A DNA stretch of 64,000 bases from Planctomyces sp. SH-PL62 (GTDB lineage Bacteria > Planctomycetota > Planctomycetia > Isosphaerales > Isosphaeraceae), in the NCBI RefSeq assembly GCF_001610895.1, contig NZ_CP011273.1:5704001-5768000 (forward strand), read 5' to 3'. Numbering within the stretch: the stretch's first letter is position 1; the number at the start of each line of letters is the position of its first letter. Shown in pieces: positions 7,933 to 14,828 of the stretch. The notes below the pieces were generated by a model that saw nothing but the letters and a program-made list of their open reading frames with translations, did not search any database and was not told the origin of the DNA. A program made the translations under genes and the position numbers.

Positions 7933-8283
7933 ATGGCCGAGAAAACCCCGCAGAACGAGCAGCAGTTGGAACAACCCAGGCAAAGCCTGGTCGGGCAGGC
8001 GCTGGATGCCGGCAAGGCGGTGGTGATGGGCATCCGCGCCGCCGCGCATCCCATCCTGAAGGACGGCACCATCGAAGCCGCGTTCCGCCAGGGCGCGGAT
8101 GAAATCGGCACGGCGCTCAAAGCCTTCCCCGATTCCATCCAGTGCACCGAAATCGGCTCCATCCTCAACCCCACTTCGGCGGAAGTCGCCCGCGAAAGCG
8201 GCGTGTTCGACCGCGATCAGCAGCCCGATCACGGTCTGGATGCGCAACCCATGCACCAGGAACGCGGCGGGCGTGGCCGCTAA
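7933..8283 (+). CDS. Hypothetical protein, 116 aa, element module
   Basis: A soluble 116-aa protein starting MAEKTPQNEQQLEQPRQSLV. A central segment (AAFRQGADEIGTALKAFPDS) is followed by EIGSILNPTSAEVARESGVF and a polar, low-complexity tail rich in Gln, His and Arg. No signal peptide or membrane helix. GGAG lies 9 nt before the ATG. It starts 50 bases after the coupling ATPase and is followed by two exported proteins, so it is probably cotranscribed with them. I do not recognise the family. Confidence 0.65.
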   Translation: MAEKTPQNEQQLEQPRQSLVGQALDAGKAVVMGIRAAAHPILKDGTIEAAFRQGADEIGTALKAFPDSIQCTEIGSILNPTSAEVARESGVFDRDQQPDHGLDAQPMHQERGGRGR

Positions 8284-8356
8284 ACGCTGTCACCGCACGG
8301 ACGCGCGAGTTTCGCCACGGAAGGCTTCCTTCCCTTCGCATCAAGGATTTCCTTCG

Positions 8357-9562
8357 ATGACGTTGAGATATCGACCGTGGCCTTGCTCACTCATCATCCT
8401 GGCCGTGCTGACGTCACCCGCCGTTGCGCAGCAGGCCAGGTTTCCTGCCACACCAGAGGATGCCGCCTGGGCGAAGGCCATGGAGCGGATGGACCAATGC
8501 GCAGCCACCGGCCTGAATGCGATCGATCCGGTGCTGAAACAGCATTTTGACCCGGTGTTCGCGGACGCCAGGGGCGCGGCCAAACCGTTTGCGGAGGATC
8601 TGCTCGGGTGGCGCGGCAAAGCCATGTACCTGGATTGCCTCACGCAACCGGCGTTCAGGCAGGTGGACCGGAAGCTCTACGAATGGTTCGGCCTCGGCAA
8701 TGCCGGGCACTGGTTGCCGCCGGAAGTGGATGCGCTCCTGCCCGATCCGTTCCACGATCACATCCGGTGCCGGTTGGAAGTCAAAGTGATTGACATCAAC
8801 CGCTTGCGGAAGGCGGTGGATGGGGCGATGGCCGAATATGCCGCCAAGCTGCAGGCGGAGGAAAACCGGCTGATTGTGGCGCTCCGCGCCGATCTGCCGG
8901 ACGAAGCGCTGGCCGGAAAGCTCGCGTTGCCGGTACTGCCGGCTTTCGCCACGGCCTGCCCTTCCATGGATCAGGCGGTGGAAGCGATTGCCTCCTCCGC
9001 CCGCACCGATGTCGGCGTGCTGATCGCCCGTGAAGCCGCTTCCTGGTTCCTTGGAAACAAGGCCGGGGAACTGTTAAACCGCAGGGACGATCATTTCATC
9101 AAGAAAACGGCCATTAACCTGATGGCCGGCAAAACGGTGGATGACACGCTGAAGGGTGCCATCGACATCAGCGGCTATGACCCGGAAGCGCGCATCGTCG
9201 GCCATGTGCACACCGCGCTCGATCAGCTCCGGCTGCTGACTCTGGAAGGCGATGCAGAAGAGCGCCAGTTGTACCGGGGCCTTTACACGTTTTCCCTTGA
9301 TTACCCCGACGCGGAGGTGCGGGAAGCCTGCTCCAAGGCGCTCAAGGCGCTGGAGCAACACGGCAATCCCGGCCTCCGGGTGCTGATGGAAGCCATGTAC
9401 AACCGCCGGGAAGTGGCACTGCATTTCGCGCTCTACCGGCAGATATACGGCCCGAAGGCGGATACTACCCGCCTCTACGGCATCGATCCCGCGAAATCCA
9501 CCCCACGCGGCGACATCCTGAAATTCGCCAAGGCCGTGCTCGACGATTACCAGGAGGATTGA
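8357..9562 (+). CDS. Exported protein of unknown function, 401 aa
   Basis: The N-terminus MTLRYRPWPCSLIILAVLTS with PAVAQQ is a clear Sec signal peptide with an AVA-Q type cleavage site. The mature part is about 375 residues, mainly helical, with four or more cysteines (CAATGLNAID, YLDCLTQPAF, IRCRLEVKV, ACPSMDQA) that could form disulfides outside the cytoplasm. Distinctive stretches are WLPPEVDALLPDPFHDHI and SWFLGNKAGELLNRRDDHF. AAGGA stands 9 nt before the ATG. It is directly followed (2 bases between stop and start) by another exported protein, so the two are probably made together. No known fold is recognised; in this context a role in the transfer apparatus or at the cell surface is possible but unproven. 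Confidence 0.75.
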   Translation: MTLRYRPWPCSLIILAVLTSPAVAQQARFPATPEDAAWAKAMERMDQCAATGLNAIDPVLKQHFDPVFADARGAAKPFAEDLLGWRGKAMYLDCLTQPAFRQVDRKLYEWFGLGNAGHWLPPEVDALLPDPFHDHIRCRLEVKVIDINRLRKAVDGAMAEYAAKLQAEENRLIVALRADLPDEALAGKLALPVLPAFATACPSMDQAVEAIASSARTDVGVLIAREAASWFLGNKAGELLNRRDDHFIKKTAINLMAGKTVDDTLKGAIDISGYDPEARIVGHVHTALDQLRLLTLEGDAEERQLYRGLYTFSLDYPDAEVREACSKALKALEQHGNPGLRVLMEAMYNRREVALHFALYRQIYGPKADTTRLYGIDPAKSTPRGDILKFAKAVLDDYQED

Positions 9563-9564
9563 CC

Positions 9565-10485
9565 ATGCGTTTCCGAGCGATTCCCATCCTGACGGTGATT
9601 GCCTGCCTGGCGTTGGGTAGCACCGCCAGGGCCGATCGAACGAAGGCAGCACGCGAGGCGGCGGAATACCTGCTCAAAAAGTTCGGCGCCAAAGCCGCGG
9701 GCGAAGGCGCGGAACAGCTCAGTATCCGCATTGCTGGCGCGGCTTCCCGGCACGGCGATGACGCGATCCATGCCGTGCGGGCGGTCGGCACCAAGGCCAT
9801 CACGCTCGCCGATGATGCCGGCGAGCACGGGCCGAAGGTGATGCGGCTGCTGGTGCGCCACGGGGACGAAGCGGCGGAGCTGCTGTCCCGGCCGCAAGGC
9901 ATGCGTCTATTCGCCCAATTCGGCGATGACGCTGCGGAAGCGCTGCTTCGCCACAAAGGCATCGCGGAGCCGGTGCTGGAGCAGTTCGGCACGCCGGCCG
10001 TGCGTGCCATGAAGGCGATCGGTCCGCAAAGCGGCAGGCGGCTGGCGATGCTGGCCGATGGCGGCGAGCTGGCTGCCATTGGCCGCACCCCGGAGCTGAT
10101 GGGCGTGATTGCCCGCTACGGTGACAAGGCGATGAACTTCATCTGGGAGCATAAGAAGGAACTGGCGTCCGCCGCCGTGCTGACGGCGTTTTTGAACGAT
10201 CCGGTTCCCTTCATCGATGGCACCAAGGAATTGGCGATGACAGTGGCGGTACCGGTCGTATCCGGCACGGTGCAGGTGGCGGATTCCGTCGCCAGGGAAG
10301 CGATCGCCCCGGTGGCGGCGGCGACCGGCAAGGCCATCGAGGAAACCGCCCATGCCAGCGCCAGGCCGCTGGCCATGCTGCTGGTGGCGGCCGGCGGGAT
10401 GGGGCTGGTCACGCTCGCGGTCAGGCTTGCCGCCTGGCCGAAGCGGGATTTCAGCAAGGGAAATCCGTCACCCGCACCCGAGTAA
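9565..10485 (+). CDS. Exported/membrane protein with GDDA-type repeats, 306 aa
   Basis: A Sec signal peptide (MRFRAIPILTVIACLALGST, then ARA) is followed by repeated units built on H/F-G-D-D/E-A: HGDDAIHAVRAVG, HGDEAAELLSR, FGDDAAEALLRH and YGDKAMNFIWEH. The spacing is about 30 residues, as in an alpha-solenoid. Two hydrophobic segments follow (AMTVAVPVVSGTVQVAD, then PLAMLLVAAGGMGLVTLAV) before a short basic tail, so the C-terminus may anchor it in the membrane. CAGGAGGA 6 nt before the ATG is a strong binding site and overlaps the end of the preceding gene. I do not recognise the family. The paired exported gene at 8357 is the likely partner. Confidence 0.75.
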   Translation: MRFRAIPILTVIACLALGSTARADRTKAAREAAEYLLKKFGAKAAGEGAEQLSIRIAGAASRHGDDAIHAVRAVGTKAITLADDAGEHGPKVMRLLVRHGDEAAELLSRPQGMRLFAQFGDDAAEALLRHKGIAEPVLEQFGTPAVRAMKAIGPQSGRRLAMLADGGELAAIGRTPELMGVIARYGDKAMNFIWEHKKELASAAVLTAFLNDPVPFIDGTKELAMTVAVPVVSGTVQVADSVAREAIAPVAAATGKAIEETAHASARPLAMLLVAAGGMGLVTLAVRLAAWPKRDFSKGNPSPAPE

Positions 10486-10587
10486 CGCGACGGCCGGCAC
10501 CAAGCGGCTGCCGGACTCCACTACCGGGCAGATCCTCACCGATCTGCCCGGCATACTCACTCCGCGCGCTCTAGAGGGTTCAAACCC

Positions 10588-10776
10588 ATGATTCCCTTGC
10601 ACATAGCGACCACGCCCGAAATCCACGAAGCGGCCATTCGCATCGCCCGGCAGTGCCGGAGCATCGTGCAGGCGTGCCTGCGGGAAGAGGAATGGGCCGA
10701 TGCCGACCGTGAATTCTATCTGATCGCCCGGCGCGAACTGGAAGCGCTGAAGACGCCCACGCCTGCTAGCCGCTAA
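10588..10776 (+). CDS. Small protein, 62 aa, shares a domain with gene at 11619
   Basis: A 62-aa soluble protein, MIPLHIATTPEIHEAAIRIA and onward. AGAGGG precedes the ATG by 9 nt. Nearly the whole protein matches the middle of the 167-aa protein at 11619: IARQCRSIVQACLREEEWAD here against LAKQCRARINTHLNESEAAN there. Both then continue DREFY / DRDFY and end in a helix with LEAL / LEELAAL. The shared pattern is A-[KR]-Q-C-R with the charged DR[DE]FY block about 22 residues later. Function unknown. It looks like a stand-alone copy of that cytoplasmic domain without the membrane part. Confidence 0.65.
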   Translation: MIPLHIATTPEIHEAAIRIARQCRSIVQACLREEEWADADREFYLIARRELEALKTPTPASR

Positions 10777-10819
10777 TGCGTAGCCATCGCATCGCTCTCG
10801 AACACCAGGAGATTACAGC

Positions 10820-11572
10820 ATGAGCAACACGCCGCAGTGGAGTGAAGCCGAGCGGAAGGCAAAAGAGCGGGAGCTTTTCGACACAGTGAACCGCGTGCAG
10901 TACCGGCACTACCTGGAAGCCCATGCGCTCGATCCGGTGGTGGGAATGCAGCCGGCGGAACGCTTGAAAGAGGTCTATTTCCGGGAAGCGGAGAGGACCT
11001 GGCCGGAGTTTCAGCGTGAGGCCGCCCGCCAGCCGGAATCCGAAATCCGCAACGCGTTGGAGCATTTCCAGGCCGAAGAAGCCACGTTGGGGCCGGAAAA
11101 ACCCATGACGCTGATGGACACGCTCCAGGCCCATGGGATTTTCCCCCTGCTCACTGCGCATCAGGATCTGGGTCCACACGCAACGCCCGGCGTGGCGACG
11201 CCCGGCAGTTCCATCCGCGATACAACACGCGGCCTGATCAAAGCGGTCTGCCTGGATTGCTGGCCGAGCCTCGCCAGCATCGTGGATTTCGGCCTCGACA
11301 GCCAAACCCATTACGAAGCGCTCTACTACCCGCTACGCAACGGGGAAATCAGTCCGGAAGCCCTGGATGCCGCGCTCGGGCACGGCGAAAAGCTTACCGC
11401 GCTGGCGCGGAATGCCCCGAGCAACCCGCACAAGGGCGTGTCCTTTCACACATCTTGGGATGTGATGTTCGGCCGCAAGGCGGGCGATGCGCCGGAATCC
11501 GAGCGGGCGCAGCCGTCCAACCCCTGCCCGGCGCCGGAACCCGCGCACACGCGCGGCCCGCGGCGGCGGTAG
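10820..11572 (+). CDS. Hypothetical protein, 250 aa, element module
   Basis: A soluble 250-aa protein starting MSNTPQWSEAERKAKERELF. It has a charged helical first half (QYRHYLEAHALDPVVG, ERTWPEFQREAARQPESE), a central LMDTLQAHGIFPLLTAH segment and a conserved-looking block VCLDCWPSLASIVDFGLD. The last 35 residues are a proline- and arginine-rich tail. AGGAG stands 10 nt before the ATG. No motif of a known enzyme, nuclease or relaxase is visible; I checked for a three-His relaxase motif and a catalytic Tyr pair and saw none. It lies between the two genes that share the A[KR]QCR domain. Confidence 0.65.
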   Translation: MSNTPQWSEAERKAKERELFDTVNRVQYRHYLEAHALDPVVGMQPAERLKEVYFREAERTWPEFQREAARQPESEIRNALEHFQAEEATLGPEKPMTLMDTLQAHGIFPLLTAHQDLGPHATPGVATPGSSIRDTTRGLIKAVCLDCWPSLASIVDFGLDSQTHYEALYYPLRNGEISPEALDAALGHGEKLTALARNAPSNPHKGVSFHTSWDVMFGRKAGDAPESERAQPSNPCPAPEPAHTRGPRRR

Positions 11573-11618
11573 CCGCCGCTTCCTTACCCCACCAAGCTTC
11601 ATCGGAGGAAAGGCGATC

Positions 11619-12122
11619 ATGTCGGACCTTTATCTGCAGGCGGCACCGGCGGAAGAAACGCCGGCGTGCCGCGCCGCGATTCTGGCTGGATTCATGGCCA
11701 GACATCCGCCGGCCACCGTCACCCATGCGATGGCGCTGCGGCTGGCCAAGCAGTGCCGTGCCCGCATCAATACTCATCTGAACGAGAGCGAAGCGGCCAA
11801 CCTGGACCGGGATTTTTATACCGCCATCCACTCCGGGCTGGAGGAGCTGGCGGCGCTCGGCGCGTTCCTGGACGTGGAGGAAGAAAACGCCATGCGCACG
11901 CATATCCGTCACCGCGCCCATCGGCGCAGCCTGTCGCGGGAAGCGGTCCTGACAGCGGGCTTATGGGCCGGCGTCATGCTCCTGATCACCCTGATGGGTT
12001 GGGCGTGCGGCAGCCCCATGCCGTCCATCAAGTCTTTCCTGGCACCAGCCGAAATCAGCGTGATCGCCGTCCTGCTCTGGGAACTCGTCCATATGCTCGA
12101 AGCCAGGAGGGTGCGGCGATGA
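11619..12122 (+). CDS. Membrane protein with A[KR]QCR domain, 167 aa
   Basis: The cytoplasmic N-terminal two thirds carry the same domain as the 62-aa protein at 10588 (LAKQCRARINTHLNESEAAN, then LDRDFYTAIHSGLEELAAL). Two hydrophobic helices follow (VLTAGLWAGVMLLITLMGW and AEISVIAVLLWELVHML), giving a hairpin in the membrane with a short basic C-terminus. GGAGGAAAGG before the ATG at 11619 decides the start; upstream in-frame ATGs lie inside the previous gene. The stop codon overlaps a following ATG as ATGA. Function unknown; the membrane anchoring and position near the coupling ATPase allow a role at the transfer site. Confidence 0.7.
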   Translation: MSDLYLQAAPAEETPACRAAILAGFMARHPPATVTHAMALRLAKQCRARINTHLNESEAANLDRDFYTAIHSGLEELAALGAFLDVEEENAMRTHIRHRAHRRSLSREAVLTAGLWAGVMLLITLMGWACGSPMPSIKSFLAPAEISVIAVLLWELVHMLEARRVRR

Positions 12123-12266
12123 GCACCAAGGCATTGAGTTCACGCGAGGAATCGCTGCCGCTCTGCTGCCGGGGAAGTGGCGGCAAGGCTCCATCTCTCC
12201 GAACGCACTCTCCGAACGCACATTTTGGCGCCGGATTTCGGCCGGCGTAGCCTTGCGGAGGAAACA
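12119..12266 (+). pseudogene. Likely relic of an AlpA-like HTH gene
   Basis: ATG at 12119 overlaps the preceding stop (ATGA) and opens a 43-codon frame beginning MSTKALSSREESLPLCC. In other frames of the same stretch the DNA encodes EVAARLHLSERT and LSERTFWRRISAG. These closely resemble the helix-turn-helix ISERTLWRLLSAR of the intact AlpA-like gene 0.4 kb downstream. A 13-bp tandem duplication (TCTCCGAACGCAC at 12196-12208 and 12209-12221) sits in the middle and, with at least one more indel, destroys a continuous HTH frame. The reading as a decayed duplicate is an inference; a genuine 43-aa peptide is the alternative. Confidence 0.45.
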
Positions 12267-12559
12267 TGTTCACCTGGCAGACGCTTCGGGCCAGCGACGG
12301 CCGGATTGAAACCGTCGATGCCTGGGAAACGCTCGCGGCGGTGATCTGGGAAATGGCCTGCACCTCCTGGGAAGAGCCGGGCAATCACTGGCTCTCCTAC
12401 GTGGTGGACGATGCCGGCCAGGTGGTAGCCACCGCCCTCTTCGGCCCGGAGGAATCGCTGCTCGTCACGATCAGCGACGGCAGGCAACTTTGCCTGCCCA
12501 TGCCGGAATTTTATCGGACCGAATCGCCATGCACGCATGACGGGCATGGCGGTTTCTGA
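12266..12559 (+). CDS. Hypothetical protein, 97 aa
   Basis: A 97-aa acidic soluble protein starting MFTWQTLRASDGRIETVDAW. The core VIWEMACTSWEEPGNHWLSY followed by VVDDAGQVVATALFG looks like a small beta-rich domain. GGAGGAAAC directly before the ATG is a strong binding site. It sits between the HTH relic and the intact HTH gene, 16 bases before the latter. No family is recognised. Confidence 0.65.
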   Translation: MFTWQTLRASDGRIETVDAWETLAAVIWEMACTSWEEPGNHWLSYVVDDAGQVVATALFGPEESLLVTISDGRQLCLPMPEFYRTESPCTHDGHGGF

Positions 12560-12575
12560 AGGAGCATGCTTTACG

Positions 12576-12776
12576 ATGAGCACCGACACCGCACCGCAGC
12601 TGATCTCGGCGGAAGAGCTGGCCGGCCTGCTTGGAATTTCGGAGCGGACGCTGTGGCGCCTGCTCTCCGCGAGGCAGCTGCCGCAGCCCCTGCGGCTGGG
12701 CCGCAACACCCGGTGGCGCTCGGACGAAATCCGGCGCTGGATCGAGGCTGGGTGCCAGCCACCGCATGGTAAATGA
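12576..12776 (+). CDS. AlpA/excisionase-type helix-turn-helix protein
   Basis: A 66-aa protein made almost entirely of a MerR-like winged HTH of the AlpA/excisionase type: LISAEELAGLLGISERTLWR followed by LLSARQLPQPLRLGRNTRWR and a C-terminal WIEAGCQPP. Proteins of this group act as recombination directionality factors or as activators of integrase genes. It lies just before the integrase gene, the classic position. AAGGAG lies 11 nt upstream of the ATG at 12576; an ATG at 12537 overlaps the previous gene and lacks a site. Confidence 0.85.
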   Translation: MSTDTAPQLISAEELAGLLGISERTLWRLLSARQLPQPLRLGRNTRWRSDEIRRWIEAGCQPPHGK

Positions 12777-12852
12777 GCAAATCCGGCTGGCGCGAATTCC
12801 ACTCCCCCGTTACCGTAGATCAAGGCACCTTTCCCCCGGCGGAGCCGTCACC

Positions 12853-14283
12853 ATGGCGTCTGTCTTCAAGAAGAGCCGCGACAAGGGCAAGAAAAACAAG
12901 CCCTGGTGGATCGAATACGTCGATGCCGACGGCAAGCGAGCGTATGCCAAAGGTTTCACCGACAAGGGGCTGACCGAACAGCTGGCCGCGAAGCTCGAAA
13001 ACGAAGTGCTCCTGCGGCGGCGCGGGATGATCGATCCGGCGCAGGAACGATTGCTTGCCATCAAGCAGGCAGCCATTTCCGAGCACCTGGCCGCGTTCGA
13101 GCGTTCGCTGGACAACGCCACGCCCAAGCACCGCAAGCTCACCATGACGCGGGTGCGGCGGCTGGTGGAAGCCTGCGGCTTTTCCACGCTCGGCGAGCTG
13201 GACGCGGAAGCGGTGGAAAACGCGCTCAAATCCATCCGCCGGGAAGAGGACTTGGGCGCTCGCACCTACAACCACTACCTGCAGGCGATCGACGAATTCG
13301 GCAAGTGGCTGGTGGCGAGCAAACGCCTGACCGTCAATCCGGTGGCCGGCATCGACCGGCTGAACGCTGAAACGGATGTGCGGCACAAGCGTCGGGCGCT
13401 CGCGCCGGAAGAGGTTTCACGGCTGGTGGCATCCGCCCGGATGAGCGGCTGCGAGATTCAGGGCTATAGCGGCGAATTGCGGGCGCGGGTTTATCTCATG
13501 TCGTTCCTGACCGGGCTCCGCCGGGCGGAACTGGCTAGCCTGACGCCGCGCAGCTTCCAACTCCATGCCGCCCAGCCGATCCTCAAGGTGCAGGCCGCAT
13601 GCTCCAAGCACCGGCGGGAAGACACGCTGCCGATGCACCCGGAATTGGTGGCGATGGTGTCAGAATGGATTGCAGGCATGGATGCGGACCAGCCGCTCTT
13701 CCCCCGGCTGGACCGAAAAAAAACCTGGCTGATGGTGAAGCTTGATCTGGAGCGCATCGGCATCCCCTACGAAACGCCGGACGGCATCGCCGATTTCCAC
13801 GCGGCCGGCAGGCACAGCCACGTCACCGGGTTGCTCAGGAACGGCGCCACGCTGGTGGAAGCCAAGGAGCTGGCCCGGCACGCCGACGTGCGGATGACGA
13901 TGAAATACACCCATATCGGCCTGGAGGACCAGGCGGCGGCGCTGGCCGGGCTGCCCCTTCCCAAAACATCGGCAAACGCCGATCGGTCGGAAATGGGTCG
14001 GGATTCGGGCGGCGCATTGAGGCAGGAGCTGTCAGCGGATGGCGGAGATCCCGGCCCGGCCAATGGCCCGGAAAACGAAAAAACCCCTGCCGGAGCAGGG
14101 GTTTCGTCGTGTTATGTCAGTGCCAGTCAGGAGCTGGCGGTTGACGTAAGTAGTGGAGGCGGCGGGAATTGCACCCGCGTCCCGAGAAGCGTCGGCGAGG
14201 GCCTCTACGTGCGTAGCCGGTCATTTAGTTGTCGGCGTCAGGGCTCCGGTCGGCAGGATCCCTTTCGGCTTAGCTCGTCATGA
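12853..14283 (+). CDS. Tyrosine recombinase/integrase of the ssrA element
   Basis: A 476-aa tyrosine recombinase. An N-terminal Arm-type/SAM-like DNA-binding region (about 1-180) is followed by the catalytic domain. The visible catalytic residues are the first Arg in SFLTGLRRAELASL, Lys in ACSKHRRED, the HxxxR variant in DFHAAGRHSHV, His in LARHADVRMT and the Tyr in MKYTHIGLED. It should cut and rejoin att sites at the ssrA 3' end. GGAG 8 nt before ATG 12853 decides the start; an in-frame ATG at 12766 overlaps the HTH gene. The catalytic domain ends near residue 370; the following tail is low-complexity, and its last 43 or so residues are read from inside the antisense tmRNA gene, so they depend on the integrated state. 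Confidence 0.93.
   Translation: MASVFKKSRDKGKKNKPWWIEYVDADGKRAYAKGFTDKGLTEQLAAKLENEVLLRRRGMIDPAQERLLAIKQAAISEHLAAFERSLDNATPKHRKLTMTRVRRLVEACGFSTLGELDAEAVENALKSIRREEDLGARTYNHYLQAIDEFGKWLVASKRLTVNPVAGIDRLNAETDVRHKRRALAPEEVSRLVASARMSGCEIQGYSGELRARVYLMSFLTGLRRAELASLTPRSFQLHAAQPILKVQAACSKHRREDTLPMHPELVAMVSEWIAGMDADQPLFPRLDRKKTWLMVKLDLERIGIPYETPDGIADFHAAGRHSHVTGLLRNGATLVEAKELARHADVRMTMKYTHIGLEDQAAALAGLPLPKTSANADRSEMGRDSGGALRQELSADGGDPGPANGPENEKTPAGAGVSSCYVSASQELAVDVSSGGGGNCTRVPRSVGEGLYVRSRSFSCRRQGSGRQDPFRLSSS
14081..14104 (-). terminator. Intrinsic terminator of ssrA, inside the integrase gene
   Basis: AAACCCCTGC / GCAGGGGTTT forms a perfect 10-bp stem with a 4-base loop. On the minus strand it is followed by a T-rich run (TTTTTTCGTTTTC), a textbook intrinsic terminator about 50 bases beyond the tmRNA 3' end. 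It lies antisense within the integrase coding tail, on the element side of the junction. Confidence 0.75.
14154..14186. other. Attachment-site half (ssrA 3' end)
   Basis: The tmRNA T-arm and acceptor 3' strand meet the element here. By analogy with other ssrA-targeting integrases, the crossover lies in this segment and a direct repeat of it should mark the other end of the element left of the window. The exact core cannot be fixed from one junction. Confidence 0.55.
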
Positions 14284-14517
14284 ATTTAGCCTCGGCCTCA
14301 ACAAGCGGTTTGGCCTAGGCGATCCCGAATTGGCGTCCCTGGCCGGGTCTCTCGGGAGAAGACTCGTCGCAGGGCCGTTGCTGTTTTTTAGGCAGCGAGA
14401 CGGAGACCAACAGTGTTGTTGGCAGCTAAATTTCGGTCGGCTTTTTACGAGGCCTGCTGACCAACCTCGGCACGCCACCGTTCACTTCGGACATCCGGTC
14501 GATCCTGGTTCGCCCCC
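14154..14517 (-). ncRNA. ssrA: tmRNA (transfer-messenger RNA)
   Basis: The minus strand starts GGGGGCGAACCAGGATCGAC, the standard tmRNA 5' end, and ends with GGACGCGGG, a T-loop and CCCGCCGCCTCCA. Bases 1-7 (GGGGGCG) pair with CGCCTCC at the 3' end. The resume codon is GCC at 14423-14421 in the context ATTTAGCT; the tag reads ANNTVGLRLAA and ends with TAA at 14390-14388. tmRNA rescues stalled ribosomes with SmpB and marks the nascent protein for proteolysis; LAA is the protease signal. After the discriminator A the DNA reads CTA, not CCA, so the CCA must be added or repaired enzymatically. That end is the integration target of the element. Confidence 0.95.
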
Positions 14518-14828
14518 TTGAGTGAGGGAGAGAACGATTGAGATCGGTCGACGAAACGTCTCACGATCGCCATCGCAACCTAATTATCGCTCTTTCTTCG
14601 TCCAGGTCAAGGAGGTCGCGTCCGGGTTAGGTGCCGACTTCCACTCGATGCAGAGCCGCGGAGGATGGTTGCCAAAATCGGCGGCTTTCGTCATATATGG
14701 ATAGGCTTGGGTGTCCCCCTCACGGATGGGGCTCCCGCCCTCCTCTCCACTCAATCAACGTCGCTTTGGATCATGTCGTCTTTCAGTCACGCGCCCTCCT
14801 CGTGAGGGCCTGCGCGGAGCCTTCTTCG
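14518..14828. other. ssrA upstream region and divergent spacer
   Basis: This 311-base gap must contain the ssrA promoter on the minus strand and the promoter of the dehydrogenase gene on the plus strand. I see no clear -35/-10 pair for either, and no convincing gene. Confidence 0.4.

Larger units (their letters stand above)
1..14186. mobile_element. Integrative element in ssrA (right part; left end outside window)
   Basis: The stretch holds ParB-domain proteins, ArdC, a TraG/VirD4 ATPase, an AlpA-type HTH protein and a tyrosine integrase. The integrase lies directly against the 3' end of the tmRNA gene, a known class of attachment site. Base composition is lower in GC than the chromosome to the right and drops again in the 2.7-4.5 kb cargo. 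No second copy of the ssrA 3' end is seen in the window, so the other junction must lie to the left. The right boundary is put inside the shared ssrA 3' segment (14154-14186) and is an inference. No relaxase or type IV secretion scaffold gene is visible here. It could be an ICE, an IME or a decayed element. Confidence 0.8.

Noticed and set aside
14153-14521. Plus-strand frame across the tmRNA gene
   Set aside because: It is antisense to the tmRNA with its conserved ends and tag; frames here are a known annotation artefact.
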